Source of the DNA: Prevotella sp. ne3005
GTDB taxonomy: Bacteria; Bacteroidota; Bacteroidia; Bacteroidales; Bacteroidaceae
Direction: 5' to 3'
Assembly (NCBI RefSeq): GCF_900110085.1
Contig: NZ_FOCK01000001.1
Span: 558,001-622,000, forward strand
Length of the DNA stretch: 64,000 nt
The translations under genes were made by a program, and so were the position numbers. This document shows, one piece after another, positions 51,068-60,987 of the stretch (positions within the stretch are counted from its first letter, which is position 1; each line of letters starts with the position of its first letter). Below the pieces are notes generated by a model. The model did no database searches, was not told where the DNA came from, and saw only the letters and a list, made by a program, of their open reading frames with translations.

Positions 51068-51098
51068 CAAAGGTACTACTGTTTACGTACACAGCCAA
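51068..51098 (-). promoter_or_regulatory. Promoter of the 30-codon gene
   Basis: TACCTTTG (51075-51068) on the minus strand is preceded by TTGG 19 bases upstream. The transcript would have a leader of about 25 bases containing AAGGA. Confidence 0.7.
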
Positions 51099-51159
51099 GA
51101 AAAAACACTCAAAACGGCGAAAAACAGGCAATTCATTGACACGAATCAATTATTATTCG

Positions 51160-51167
51160 TATCTTTG
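51160..51167 (+). promoter_or_regulatory. Promoter of the flippase-like gene (leaderless geometry)
   Basis: TATCTTTG then CACCC then ATG at 51173. TTGA lies 20 bases upstream of the box. Confidence 0.75.
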
Positions 51168-51172
51168 CACCC

Positions 51173-52219
51173 ATGGAAGCAAAAACAATCCTCACCAATA
51201 CGGCCAAAATCATCTTCCCGATACTATTGGGAGGAGCGATTCTCTATTGGATGTACCGTGGTGAGGACTTCGGGCGCATCAGTCATATCCTGACCGAAGA
51301 GATGGACTGGACATGGATGCTCCTGTCGTTTCCATTTGGCATCCTGGCACAGATGTTCCGAGGGTGGCGATGGAAACAGACACTAGACCCTATCGAGGAC
51401 CTGAGTCCAAGTACGGTCAAGTTGTCGTCTTCCGACCCCAGAATACGGGCTCGCAGTACCACCTGTATCTATGCCGTATTCATCTCATATGCAGCCAGTC
51501 TGGTGATTCCGCGCATCGGTGAGTTTTCTCGCTGTGCCATACTGAAGCGCTACGATGGCGTATCGTTCAGCAAGGCATTAGGTACCGTGGTGACAGAACG
51601 GGCCGTCGACACCCTGATTGTGATGCTCTACTCTGGTATCATCCTACTGATAGAGATGAGTATCTTCGGCACTTTCTTCAAGAAGACAGGTACCTCCTTC
51701 AACCATATCCTGAGCGGTTTCTCGCTGACAGGATGGTTGGTGACAGCCGTCTGTGGCATCGCCGTCCTCATCCTGTTGCACCTCCTGCTGAAAAACTTCT
51801 CTATATATAATAAGGTGAAGATGACGTTGAGCGGTATCTGGGAAGGGGTGCTCTCCTTACGAGGCATCAAGAACCTGCCGCTATATCTCTTTTTCTCCAT
51901 CGGCATCTGGGTGATGTACTTCCTGCATTATTACCTCACCTTCTTCTGTTTCGACTTTACAGCCAACCTCGGCATCGGTTGTGCACTAGTATCCTTCGTG
52001 GTAGCCAACTTCGCTGTCATCGTCCCAACCCCCAATGGAGCGGGGCCTTGGCACTTTGCCATCAAAACGATGCTCATCCTCTATGGCGTGGCTGACGAAC
52101 AGGCCCTCTGGTTCGTGCTAATCGTACATTCCGTACAGACACTACTCGTGGTAGCCCTTGGCATCTATGCTTGGGCAGCCCTCTTATTTACGAAACGTTT
52201 AAACCCTAAGACAACATAA
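51173..52219 (+). CDS. Flippase-like membrane protein (lysylphosphatidylglycerol synthase TM family)
   Basis: Polytopic inner-membrane protein, 348 aa, about 8 hydrophobic segments, of the UPF0104 / AglD-MprF transmembrane family. Recognisable stretches are LLSFPFGILAQMFRGWRWKQ, FISYAASLVIPRIGEFSRCAILKRYDGVSFSKALGTVVTERAVDT and NFAVIVPTPNGAGPWHFAIK. Members are thought to move lipid-linked substrates across the membrane. No catalytic MprF domain is fused here. The start ATG lies 5 bases after the promoter box, and the first helix begins about residue 10. It is followed by pepD 2 bases later, so the pair is co-transcribed. Confidence 0.86.
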   Translation: MEAKTILTNTAKIIFPILLGGAILYWMYRGEDFGRISHILTEEMDWTWMLLSFPFGILAQMFRGWRWKQTLDPIEDLSPSTVKLSSSDPRIRARSTTCIYAVFISYAASLVIPRIGEFSRCAILKRYDGVSFSKALGTVVTERAVDTLIVMLYSGIILLIEMSIFGTFFKKTGTSFNHILSGFSLTGWLVTAVCGIAVLILLHLLLKNFSIYNKVKMTLSGIWEGVLSLRGIKNLPLYLFFSIGIWVMYFLHYYLTFFCFDFTANLGIGCALVSFVVANFAVIVPTPNGAGPWHFAIKTMLILYGVADEQALWFVLIVHSVQTLLVVALGIYAWAALLFTKRLNPKTT

Positions 52220-52221
52220 CT

Positions 52222-53679
52222 ATGAGTGAAATTCAAAACTTAAACCCAGCGTGCATCTGGAAGAACTTCTATGCACTGACACAAGTTCCACGTCCCAGCG
52301 GACATCTGGAGAAAGTACAGCAGTTCCTGCTCGACTTCGGCCAGAAGGCCGGCGTAGAGGTCTTCAAGGATCCTGCCGACAACATCGTAATGCGCAAGCC
52401 TGCCTCACCCGGTATGGAGAACAAGAAAGGCGTAATCTTGCAGGCTCACATGGATATGGTGCCCCAGAAGACACCTGAAAGCACCCATAACTTCGAGACG
52501 GATCCCATCCAACCATGGATTGATGGCGAGTGGGTAAAGGCTAAGGGCACCACCCTCGGAGCCGACAATGGTCTTGGCGTGGCTGCCATCATGGCCATCA
52601 TGGAGGACAAGTCGTTGAAACATGGACCTGTGGAGGCCCTGATTACTGCCGACGAAGAGACGGGCATGTTTGGTGCCAACGCCCTGCCTGCAGGTGAGCT
52701 CAATGGCGATATCCTCATGAATCTCGACTCTGAACACTGGGGCAAATTCGTCATCGGCTCTGCAGGAGGCATCAACATCACTGCCACCCTCGACTATCAG
52801 GAGGTGGACACCGACCCAGAGGATGCTGCCGTAAAGGTGACCGTAAAGGGTCTGCGTGGCGGACACTCTGGTCTGGAGATCCACGAAGGACGCGGTAATG
52901 CCAACAAACTCCTGGTTCGACTGGTACGTGAAGCCATCGAAGAGTGCGAGGCCCGCCTGGCCTGTTGGCAGGGTGGTAACATGCGTAACGCCATCCCCTT
53001 CAAGGCAGAAGCCGTGCTGACGCTTCCGAAGGAAAACGTGGCAGCCCTGAAAGAACTTGCAGCCGACTGGCTCGAGGACTTCACCGATGAGTTCAAGGGT
53101 ATAGAAAGTGGTATCGAGGTCATCTGCGAGGATGTAGAGACACCGAAGAAAGAGATTCCCGTTGAGATTCAGGACAACCTCATCAACGTCATCTACGGTT
53201 GTCACGACGGCGTGGTACGCATGATTCCCTCCTACCCCAACGTGGTAGAGACATCCTCTAACCTCGCCATCATCAACATCGGTGAAGGTAAGTCGATGAT
53301 TAAAATTCTCGCCCGCAGTAGCCGTGAGGACATGAAGGACTATATCGTGAAGACGCTTGAGAGCTGCTTCAACATGGCAGGTATGAAGGTGGAGACAGCC
53401 GGTTCATACGGTGGTTGGGATCCCAACCCCGATTCTGAGATTCTGCACCTCCTGCTGAAAGAGTACAAGGACCTCTTCGGTGAGGACGGCATCATCCAGG
53501 TAGACCATGCCGGACTGGAGTGTTCCATCATCCTCGGCAAGTATCCACACCTCGACGTAGTGAGCTTCGGACCAACGATGAAATCGCCCCACACCACTAC
53601 CGAGCGTGCCCTCATCGCCACTGTCGAGCCCTTCTGGACGCTCCTGAAGAAAGCCCTCGAGGATATCCCTGAAAAATGA
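52222..53679 (+). CDS. pepD: Aminoacyl-histidine dipeptidase PepD
   Basis: Cytoplasmic M20-family metallopeptidase, 485 aa, hydrolysing dipeptides including carnosine-like Xaa-His. Di-zinc motifs are LQAHMDMVPQ, GTTLGADNGLGVAAIMAIME, LITADEETGMFGANAL and MNLDSEHWGKFVIGSAGG. The dimerisation lid contains VKGLRGGHSGLEIHEGRGNANKLLVRL. HAGLECSIILGKYPHLDVVSFGPTMKSPHTTTERA near the C-terminus supplies the last ligands. All expected residues are present. It starts 2 bases after the flippase-like gene and is followed by a long AT-rich hairpin region before corA. Confidence 0.96.
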   Translation: MSEIQNLNPACIWKNFYALTQVPRPSGHLEKVQQFLLDFGQKAGVEVFKDPADNIVMRKPASPGMENKKGVILQAHMDMVPQKTPESTHNFETDPIQPWIDGEWVKAKGTTLGADNGLGVAAIMAIMEDKSLKHGPVEALITADEETGMFGANALPAGELNGDILMNLDSEHWGKFVIGSAGGINITATLDYQEVDTDPEDAAVKVTVKGLRGGHSGLEIHEGRGNANKLLVRLVREAIEECEARLACWQGGNMRNAIPFKAEAVLTLPKENVAALKELAADWLEDFTDEFKGIESGIEVICEDVETPKKEIPVEIQDNLINVIYGCHDGVVRMIPSYPNVVETSSNLAIINIGEGKSMIKILARSSREDMKDYIVKTLESCFNMAGMKVETAGSYGGWDPNPDSEILHLLLKEYKDLFGEDGIIQVDHAGLECSIILGKYPHLDVVSFGPTMKSPHTTTERALIATVEPFWTLLKKALEDIPEK

Positions 53680-53798
53680 AAGAATGAAATAATGAGGAAA
53701 TGAAAACCTCAAAAATAGCATAAAAAATGAAAGAATGGATAAAAAATCGCATCGCAGGTTAATTTCATTCTTTCATTTTTTCATTTTTTCATTTTTAT
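53680..53798. repeat. AATGAAA-type repeats with a 16-bp inverted repeat between pepD and corA
   Basis: Short GAAATGA/AATGAAAG-type repeats occur on both strands. AAAAAATGAAAGAATG (53722-53737) and CATTCTTTCATTTTTT (53766-53781) are perfect inverted copies, followed by more CATTTTTT units. The large hairpin with its T-rich tail can serve as the pepD terminator. Confidence 0.75.
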
Positions 53799-53802
53799 TT
53801 CT

Positions 53803-53810
53803 TATCTTTG
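53803..53810 (+). promoter_or_regulatory. Promoter of the corA leader
   Basis: TATCTTTG followed by CACCC. Transcription should begin near 53816, giving a leader of about 138 bases before corA. Confidence 0.75.
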
Positions 53811-53839
53811 CACCCGATAAATTAAACTTTCAATAAATT

Positions 53840-53875
53840 ATGGACGATTACCCGGCGGACAATTACGAAAAGTAA
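53840..53875 (+). CDS. Leader ORF 1 of corA (11 aa)
   Basis: Encodes MDDYPADNYEK. Acidic residues and proline are concentrated at the N-terminus, a composition known from MgtL-type leader peptides whose translation becomes unstable at low magnesium. Its stop overlaps the start of leader ORF 2 (TAATG). ATTAC-GAAAA-GTAAT (53862-53876) forms a hairpin over this junction. Translation is not proven, and the regulatory role is inference from position and composition. Confidence 0.45.
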   Translation: MDDYPADNYEK

Positions 53876-53949
53876 TGGCGGGGGATGAGCGAGCAAGGCT
53901 GCTAATCCCTTTGCCGCTAAAACCATTTCACAAACGAAAAAAGGATTAG
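53875..53949 (+). CDS. Leader ORF 2 of corA (24 aa)
   Basis: Begins MAGDE, contains IPLPLKP and ends in a basic cluster (KRKKD). This acid-proline-basic order recalls MgtL. It overlaps the stop of leader ORF 1 by one base and ends 4 bases before the corA ATG, so ribosomes could pass from one frame to the next. Its last codons cover the corA Shine-Dalgarno-like AAGGA. It may be a real leader peptide or a chance frame in a structured leader. Confidence 0.45.
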   Translation: MAGDERARLLIPLPLKPFHKRKKD

Positions 53950-53951
53950 CA
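53882..53951 (+). promoter_or_regulatory. Mutually exclusive hairpins in the corA leader
   Basis: TGCTAATCC (53900-53908) is perfectly complementary to GGATTAGCA (53943-53951), which contains the GGA of the corA ribosome-binding site (AAGGA, 53941-53945). The same segment can instead pair upstream: ATCCC (53905-53909) with GGGAT (53882-53886). One fold hides the ribosome-binding site and the other exposes it. Confidence 0.55.
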
Positions 53952-53953
53952 CA

Positions 53954-54880
53954 ATGAAGACTTTCTGGAACACCCAAGGCGGACTGAACCAACTCTCAGA
54001 GTGGCAGCCCAATTGCTGGATACAGGTGACATGCCCCACCGAAGAAGACCAGCACGAACTCGAAGAGAAGTACAACATCCCTGACTACTTCATGTCGGAC
54101 ATCAGCGATACCGATGAGCGTGCCCGTTATGAGTACGACGACGGTTGGATGCTCATCATCCTCCGTATCCCTTATGTCAAGGAGATACGGTCAAGGACGC
54201 CATATACCACTGTACCCTTGGGTATTATCCACAAGCGTGACGTCACCATCACCGTCTGCTATTACGAGACCAATATGATGATCGACTTCGTATCGTTCCA
54301 GCAGAAACGTAACGAGGGTTTCACCGACTATGTCGATATGATCTTCCGCATCTTCCTCTCCAGTGCCGTCTGGTACCTGAAGCGCCTGAAGCAGATCTCG
54401 ATGCTCATCGACAAGGCCAAGCGCAACCTGGACCGTGAGGTGAACAATGAGAGCCTGATAGGCCTCAGCCGTCTGCAGGACTCACTCACCTATTTCCAGA
54501 CCTCCATCCGAGGTAACGAGAACCTGCTGTCGAAGTTGAAGTTCAAGTTGCAGATTGACGAACTCGATGCCGACCTCATTGAGGATGTGAATATTGAGAT
54601 GACCCAGGCCCGTGAGACCACCAGCATCTACTCCAACATTCTTGAGTCGACGATGGATACCTACCAGAGTATCATCAACAACAATATGAATACGGTGATG
54701 CGTACGCTGACATCGGTCACAATCCTCATGATGATTCCCACATTAGTTACCTCCATGTTTGGCATGAACCTCATCAACGGCATGGAGAATAAACCCTGGG
54801 GATTTGTCTTTGCCATGATAATTTCGGTGGCAATTTCAGGCATTGCATGGTGGATTTTCCGCCACAAACGGCTAGTTTAA
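53954..54880 (+). CDS. corA: CorA-family magnesium transporter
   Basis: Pentameric Mg2+/Co2+ channel of the inner membrane, 308 aa. The cytoplasmic domain (about 1-245) has the YEYDDGWMLIILRIPYV strand region and the long stalk helix (LSRLQDSLTYFQTSIRGNENLLSKL, then EMTQARETTSIYSNILESTMDTYQSI). Two C-terminal helices follow, with the selectivity motif GMN in TSMFGMNLI at the end of the first. The short basic tail is FRHKRLV. The start ATG follows leader ORF 2 by 4 bases. The leader structure suggests post-transcriptional control, perhaps by magnesium. Confidence 0.95.
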   Translation: MKTFWNTQGGLNQLSEWQPNCWIQVTCPTEEDQHELEEKYNIPDYFMSDISDTDERARYEYDDGWMLIILRIPYVKEIRSRTPYTTVPLGIIHKRDVTITVCYYETNMMIDFVSFQQKRNEGFTDYVDMIFRIFLSSAVWYLKRLKQISMLIDKAKRNLDREVNNESLIGLSRLQDSLTYFQTSIRGNENLLSKLKFKLQIDELDADLIEDVNIEMTQARETTSIYSNILESTMDTYQSIINNNMNTVMRTLTSVTILMMIPTLVTSMFGMNLINGMENKPWGFVFAMIISVAISGIAWWIFRHKRLV

Positions 54881-54923
54881 CATCTTTTAGCTTTATTTTA
54901 GGCTTTATTCTTTACTTTTTTAG

Positions 54924-54931
54924 TACCTTTG
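54924..54931 (+). promoter_or_regulatory. Promoter of the DUF349 gene
   Basis: TACCTTTG lies 59 bases before the ATG. The leader contains the short palindrome ATGATGCACCGCATCAT. Confidence 0.65.
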
Positions 54932-54990
54932 ACCCCAAATGCGATGATGCACCGCATCATTATACTCATTGTCAATAACTAAATAGTTAA

Positions 54991-56802
54991 ATGATGGACT
55001 CTCAAGACAAGATCCTCGAACAGGAGGTAAAACAAGAAGTAAGCCAGGAAGTAGAAGCTCCTGAAGTTGTAAACGAAGAAGAAGCTCAGCCCCGTAAGGT
55101 CTATGAGACCAAGGCCGAGGTGCTGCGTCGTGTGCAGGATATCGCCCATGGCGAAGAGGCACCCCAGAAAGAAGAGGTCGACTATCTGAAGACAGCCTTC
55201 TACAAGCTGCACATTGCTGAGCGTGAGGCCAAGCTGAAAGCCTACCTCGATGCTGGCGGTGACCCCGAACAGTATGTAATCACCCCCGACGAAGACGAGG
55301 AGAAGTTCAAGGCCGAAATGGGTATCATCAAGGAGCGTCGCGCCAAGATCTTCAAAGAGCAGGAGGCGGAGAAACAGGAGAACCTGGTGAAAAAGCTGGC
55401 TATCATCGACAAGATTAAGGCGATGATTACCACCCCCGAGGATGCCAACAAGAACTACCAGGACTTCAAAACCCTGCAGCAGCAGTGGCGTGAAATCAAG
55501 AATGTACCTGCTGAGAAGGCCAACGAACTATGGCGTAACTACCAGCTCTACGTAGAGCAGTTCTACGACATGCTCCGCCTGAACAGTGAGGCCCGTGAAT
55601 ATGACTTCAAGAAAAATAAGGAGCAGAAAGAGCGCTTGTGCAAGGCTGCCGAGGACCTCGCCGAAGAGGAGGATGTCATCAGCGCTTTCCACCAGTTGCA
55701 GAAGCTCCACCAGGAATACCGTGAGATCGGCCCTGTAGCCAAGGAGCTCCGCGAAGAAATCTGGAACCGCTTCAAGGCAGCATCCACTATCATCAACAAG
55801 CGCCATCAGCAGCACTTCGAGGGTGTCCGTGCCAAGGAAGAAGATAACCTGGCTCGTAAGACCGCCCTTTGTGAGAAGGTGGAGGCTATTGCTGCCAAGG
55901 AGAATAAAGGCAGTGGTGACTGGGAAAAGCATACCAAAGAAATCATTGATATCCAGACAGAATGGAAGACCATCGGCTTTGCTCCTCAAAAGATGAATGT
56001 AAAAATCTTCGAGCGATTCCGTGCTGCCTGTGACGATTTCTTCGGTCGTAAGGCTGAATACTTCAAGGGACTGAAAGATACATTCAAAGACAATGCAGAG
56101 AAGAAGCGTGCCCTCATTGAGAAAGCCAAGGCCCTGCAAGACTCCACAGACTGGAAGTCGACAGGCGACAAGTTCATTGCCCTGCAGAAAGAATGGAAGA
56201 CCATCGGTATCGTACCCAAGAAATTAGGCGATCAGCTGTGGGCAGAGTTCCTCAGTGCCTGTAACAAATTCTTTGAGGCCCGTAATGCCGCTGGAGCAGG
56301 TCAGCGCAATGAAGAGCATGCCAACCTCGACAAAAAGCGTGAGGTAATCGAGAAGCTCAAGGCCATAGCTCAGGAGACTGGCGACAATATTCAGGAGAAG
56401 GTGCAGAAGCTCGTTGAGGAGTACAATGCCATCGGCCACGTACCCTTCAAGGAGAAAGACAAGATCTTCGAGGAGTATCATGCTGTGCTTGATAAGCTCT
56501 ACAAGGATCTGAACATCAGCGTGGCCAAGCGCCGTCTGAACAACTTCAAGCAGAATCTCAAGCAGGTGGCAGAACGCGGAGAGAATGCCCTCGACAACGA
56601 GCGAGCCCGTCTGTTCCGTCAATATGAGACCCTCAAGCAGGAGGTACAGACCTATGAGAACAATCTCGGTTTCCTTAATGCCAGCAGCAAGAAGGGCAAC
56701 AGTCTCATCGACGAGATGAATCGTAAGGTACAGAAGTTGAAGGACGATATGAACCTCGTTCGTGAGAAGATCAAGGCGATCGATGCACAGAACCAAGAAT
56801 AA
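54991..56802 (+). CDS. DUF349 repeat protein
   Basis: Cytoplasmic, highly charged, helical protein of 603 aa. After an acidic N-terminus (about 1-60) it has about five repeats of roughly 70 residues, each with a core like FKTLQQQWREIKNVP, IIDIQTEWKTIGFAP, FIALQKEWKTIGIVP or LVEEYNAIGHVPF. These are the DUF349 modules. The last 60 residues form a coiled coil. The role of DUF349 proteins is not established. The gene has its own promoter and a strong bidirectional terminator starting at the stop codon. Confidence 0.92.
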   Translation: MMDSQDKILEQEVKQEVSQEVEAPEVVNEEEAQPRKVYETKAEVLRRVQDIAHGEEAPQKEEVDYLKTAFYKLHIAEREAKLKAYLDAGGDPEQYVITPDEDEEKFKAEMGIIKERRAKIFKEQEAEKQENLVKKLAIIDKIKAMITTPEDANKNYQDFKTLQQQWREIKNVPAEKANELWRNYQLYVEQFYDMLRLNSEAREYDFKKNKEQKERLCKAAEDLAEEEDVISAFHQLQKLHQEYREIGPVAKELREEIWNRFKAASTIINKRHQQHFEGVRAKEEDNLARKTALCEKVEAIAAKENKGSGDWEKHTKEIIDIQTEWKTIGFAPQKMNVKIFERFRAACDDFFGRKAEYFKGLKDTFKDNAEKKRALIEKAKALQDSTDWKSTGDKFIALQKEWKTIGIVPKKLGDQLWAEFLSACNKFFEARNAAGAGQRNEEHANLDKKREVIEKLKAIAQETGDNIQEKVQKLVEEYNAIGHVPFKEKDKIFEEYHAVLDKLYKDLNISVAKRRLNNFKQNLKQVAERGENALDNERARLFRQYETLKQEVQTYENNLGFLNASSKKGNSLIDEMNRKVQKLKDDMNLVREKIKAIDAQNQE

Positions 56803-56834
56803 AAAAAATCCCGCCGATTGGCGGGATTTTTTTT
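56801..56834. terminator. Bidirectional terminator between the DUF349 gene and tRNA-Gln
   Basis: A8-TCCCGCC, loop GATT, GGCGGGA-T8 forms a 15-bp stem with U tracts in both directions. It ends both the DUF349 mRNA and the minus-strand tRNA transcript. Confidence 0.95.
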
Positions 56835-56836
56835 AG

Positions 56837-56907
56837 TTGGGGTACTCGGACTCGAACCAAGAATGACAGGACCAGAATCTGTAGTGTTACCATTACACCA
56901 TACCCCA
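56837..56907 (-). tRNA. tRNA-Gln (anticodon CTG)
   Basis: A 71-nt cloverleaf. The acceptor TGGGGTA / TACCCCA includes the U1-A72 pair typical of tRNA-Gln. The D arm is GTGT-AATGGTA-ACAC, the anticodon loop is TTCTGGT, and the T arm is CTTGG-TTCGAGT-CCGAG. The anticodon stem ACAGA/CCTGT has one A-C mismatch at its top. CCA is not encoded. The promoter TACCTTTG lies at 56958-56951 on the minus strand, and the shared terminator follows. Confidence 0.93.
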
Positions 56908-56950
56908 ATGTCTTTTCGCTTCAGAACAACCTTGTTCCGTTTTGCGGGTG

Positions 56951-57059
56951 CAAAGGTAGTGCTTTTTTTGGAAACAACCAAACTTTTAGGGGAAAAATTA
57001 TAAAAAAGCGCAAATTTTTCTCTTTTCTTTTGTATTTCGGGCGATTTACAGTAACTTTG
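56951..57059. promoter_or_regulatory. Divergent promoters for tRNA-Gln and rsfS
   Basis: TACCTTTG lies on the minus strand at 56958-56951 (tRNA). TAACTTTG lies on the plus strand at 57052-57059, 27 bases before the rsfS ATG. Confidence 0.7.
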
Positions 57060-57086
57060 CAGACAAATTCACCTATTTATATTTTA

Positions 57087-57446
57087 ATGGAGCAAACAAA
57101 GACATTAGTCAAAACAATAACAGAGGCCATTCAGGAGAAGAAAGGCAGTAGCATCGTGATTGCAGACTTGAGGAAGATTGAAGGCACTATCTGCCAATAT
57201 TTCATCATCTGTCAGGGTAATTCCCCAACACAGGTAGAAGCCATCACGGAGTCTGTCGGCGATATGGTCAGGGAACAGTTGCATGAAAAGCCTGCCCACG
57301 TGGTGGGTCTGGAGAATGCCCAATGGGTAGCCATGGATTATACCGACGTACTAGTACATATCTTCCTACCAGACGTTAGGGAATATTATGACCTAGAGCA
57401 CCTGTGGGAAGATGCTCCCCTGACAAGGATTCCTGACTTGGACTAG
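57087..57446 (+). CDS. rsfS: Ribosome silencing factor RsfS
   Basis: Small cytoplasmic protein (119 aa, DUF143 fold) that binds ribosomal protein uL14 and blocks subunit joining when nutrients are scarce. Conserved stretches are KKGSSIVIADLRKIEGTICQYFIICQGNS and GLENAQWVAMDYTDVLVHIFLPDVREYYDLEHLWEDAP. The start ATG at 57087 (MEQTKTLVKTI) follows the promoter. The longer in-frame start at 57030 lies upstream of the promoter and is rejected. ftsH and cdsA follow in the same direction, a gene order common in Bacteroidetes. Confidence 0.95.
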   Translation: MEQTKTLVKTITEAIQEKKGSSIVIADLRKIEGTICQYFIICQGNSPTQVEAITESVGDMVREQLHEKPAHVVGLENAQWVAMDYTDVLVHIFLPDVREYYDLEHLWEDAPLTRIPDLD

Positions 57447-57503
57447 GAGAAGTGAAAAGTGAGATGTGAAGAATGAGAAGTAAAAAATGAAAAGTGAATA
57501 ATA
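57447..57503 (+). repeat. Purine-rich short repeats between rsfS and ftsH
   Basis: Imperfect 7-8-base units of the GTGAAAA / AATGAGAA / ATGAAAA kind fill the gap. They belong to the same class of purine-rich arrays as at 11331, 26769 and 53680. Confidence 0.65.
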
Positions 57504-59573
<2,070 letters not shown>

Positions 59574-59575
59574 AT

Positions 59576-60427
59576 ATGAATAACTTTATCGTACGCACCA
59601 TCACAGCCGTATTCTTCGTGGCTGCCATCGTTTGCAGTTTCCTGCGCCCAGAGGCCATGGTACTGCTCTTCGCCCTTGTCACAGGGCTCACCGTCTGGGA
59701 GTTCACCGGTCTGGTAAATCAACGCGAGGGAGTTACAACCAACAGGATGATCTGCACCGTGGCAGGCGTCTATTTCTTCCTTGCCATGGCGGGGTACAGC
59801 AGTGAGCTCACGCCCTCGGCCGTCTTCATCCCCTATCTCGTCACACTCATCTACCTCATGGTAGAAGAACTTTACCTGAAGCACGAGGACCCCATCAACA
59901 ACTGGGCATACACGATGATGAGCCAGCTCTACATCGCTCTGCCTTTCTCTTTGCTCAACGCCCTTGCCTTTCATTTCTCACCACAGGGATTCGTCACTTT
60001 CGACCCCATACTGCCCCTCTGCGTGTTCGTCTTCCTATGGATCAACGATGCCGGTGCATACATTTGCGGATCCTTGTTGGGCAAGCACAAGCTCTTCCCT
60101 CGCATCTCTCCGGGAAAATCCTGGGAAGGCAGCATAGGCGGAGGCATCCTCGTGATGGCTGCAGCCATTGGCGTATGGTATCTCACAGAACAATATGGCG
60201 TCAACCAGTTTCAGCTCTCTGCCATCCAGTGGGCAGGTCTTGGACTGATGGTTGTCGTCTTCGGCACTTGGGGCGACCTCATAGAATCGCTCTTCAAGCG
60301 CACCCTTGGCATTAAGGATTCTGGACATATCCTGCCTGGCCACGGAGGAATGCTCGATCGCTTCGACTCTTCCCTCCTGGCCTTCCCCGCTGCCACGGTC
60401 TATATCTATACGCTGATTGTTTTCTGA
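59576..60427 (+). CDS. cdsA: Phosphatidate cytidylyltransferase CdsA
   Basis: Inner-membrane enzyme (283 aa) making CDP-diacylglycerol from phosphatidate and CTP for phospholipid synthesis. It has about 8 hydrophobic segments. The family signature near the C-terminus is SLFKRTLGIKDSGHILPGHGG followed by MLDRFDS, with the catalytic Asp residues. Upstream, SPGKSWEGSIGG is the second conserved block. I use ATG 59576 (MNNFIVRTITAVFF). A GTG at 59570 overlapping the ftsH stop (GTGA) is equally possible. Its stop is directly adjacent to the stop of the convergent lipoprotein gene, with no terminator between them. Confidence 0.95.
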   Translation: MNNFIVRTITAVFFVAAIVCSFLRPEAMVLLFALVTGLTVWEFTGLVNQREGVTTNRMICTVAGVYFFLAMAGYSSELTPSAVFIPYLVTLIYLMVEELYLKHEDPINNWAYTMMSQLYIALPFSLLNALAFHFSPQGFVTFDPILPLCVFVFLWINDAGAYICGSLLGKHKLFPRISPGKSWEGSIGGGILVMAAAIGVWYLTEQYGVNQFQLSAIQWAGLGLMVVVFGTWGDLIESLFKRTLGIKDSGHILPGHGGMLDRFDSSLLAFPAATVYIYTLIVF

Positions 60428-60895
60428 TTACTTCCTGTCGTAACGGACAGTAAGTGTCGGTTTGTAAGTATTTTCGAGGGTGAGAGTGATGAAACCGCCG
60501 TCGGCCTCAAACTTAGCCACCTTGTGGTCGTCACCGTGCTTCGGCATGTTGGGCCAGGCACCAAGGTCCTTCTCGAAGTCATCACGCATCTGCTGCCAGA
60601 GCTGACGAGTACTGTCGTTAGATAGGAGATTCCAGTTCTCCTGAAGGGCAGCCACCTGTCCGTCCTTCTGAGCAATCACAAGACGATAACGCACGGCATC
60701 GCAGCCCATGACTACCATCTGGAAAGCAGAGTCGGTCTTAGCCGAGTCAACGGCAAAGCCGCGCTGCTGGAGAGAGTCGATGAATGTCTGGAAGGGCAAG
60801 CCCATGGAGAGTCCACGATAGGCGAGTTCTTTCTTCTCGCTGCTGCAGGCGCAAAACGCTGCAATTGCCACAAGGGCTACAAAGATTTTCTTCAT
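60428..60895 (-). CDS. Small lipoprotein of unknown function
   Basis: Predicted lipoprotein of 155 aa (MKKIFVALVAIAAFCACSS, lipobox Cys about 17). After the lipobox, YRGLSMGLPFQTFIDSLQQRGF suggests a short helix, and the rest is mixed alpha/beta ending FEADGGFITLTLENTYKPTLTVRYD. I do not recognise a family. ATG 60895 is preferred to ATG 60901, as it gives a standard signal peptide. TAACTTTG lies at 60932-60925 on the minus strand. It is divergent from the TonB-dependent receptor and end-to-end with cdsA. Confidence 0.82.
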   Translation of the reverse strand: MKKIFVALVAIAAFCACSSEKKELAYRGLSMGLPFQTFIDSLQQRGFAVDSAKTDSAFQMVVMGCDAVRYRLVIAQKDGQVAALQENWNLLSNDSTRQLWQQMRDDFEKDLGAWPNMPKHGDDHKVAKFEADGGFITLTLENTYKPTLTVRYDRK

Positions 60896-60974
60896 AATCA
60901 CGAATTGTTAATGGTTTCTGGCGACAAAGTTAAGAAAAAAACCGAAGATATTCAAAAATATGAAGAAAAAACAC

Positions 60975-60982
60975 TAACTTTG
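60975..60982 (+). promoter_or_regulatory. Promoter of the TonB-dependent receptor (leaderless geometry)
   Basis: TAACTTTG then CAGCC then ATG at 60988. The next Met in frame is far inside the plug, so translation must begin at or next to the predicted transcript start. Confidence 0.72.
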
Positions 60983-60987
60983 CAGCC

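Noticed and set aside
53820..53953. Known metal riboswitch (M-box, NiCo or yybP type) before corA
   Set aside because: The leader is short, and I could not place the conserved cores of these classes. The overlapping ORFs and alternative hairpins fit leader-peptide control better. A covariance search would decide.
54945..54983. 12-codon ORF in the DUF349 leader
   Set aside because: No ribosome-binding site and no meaningful residue pattern. It mostly reflects the palindrome ATGATGCACCGCATCAT.
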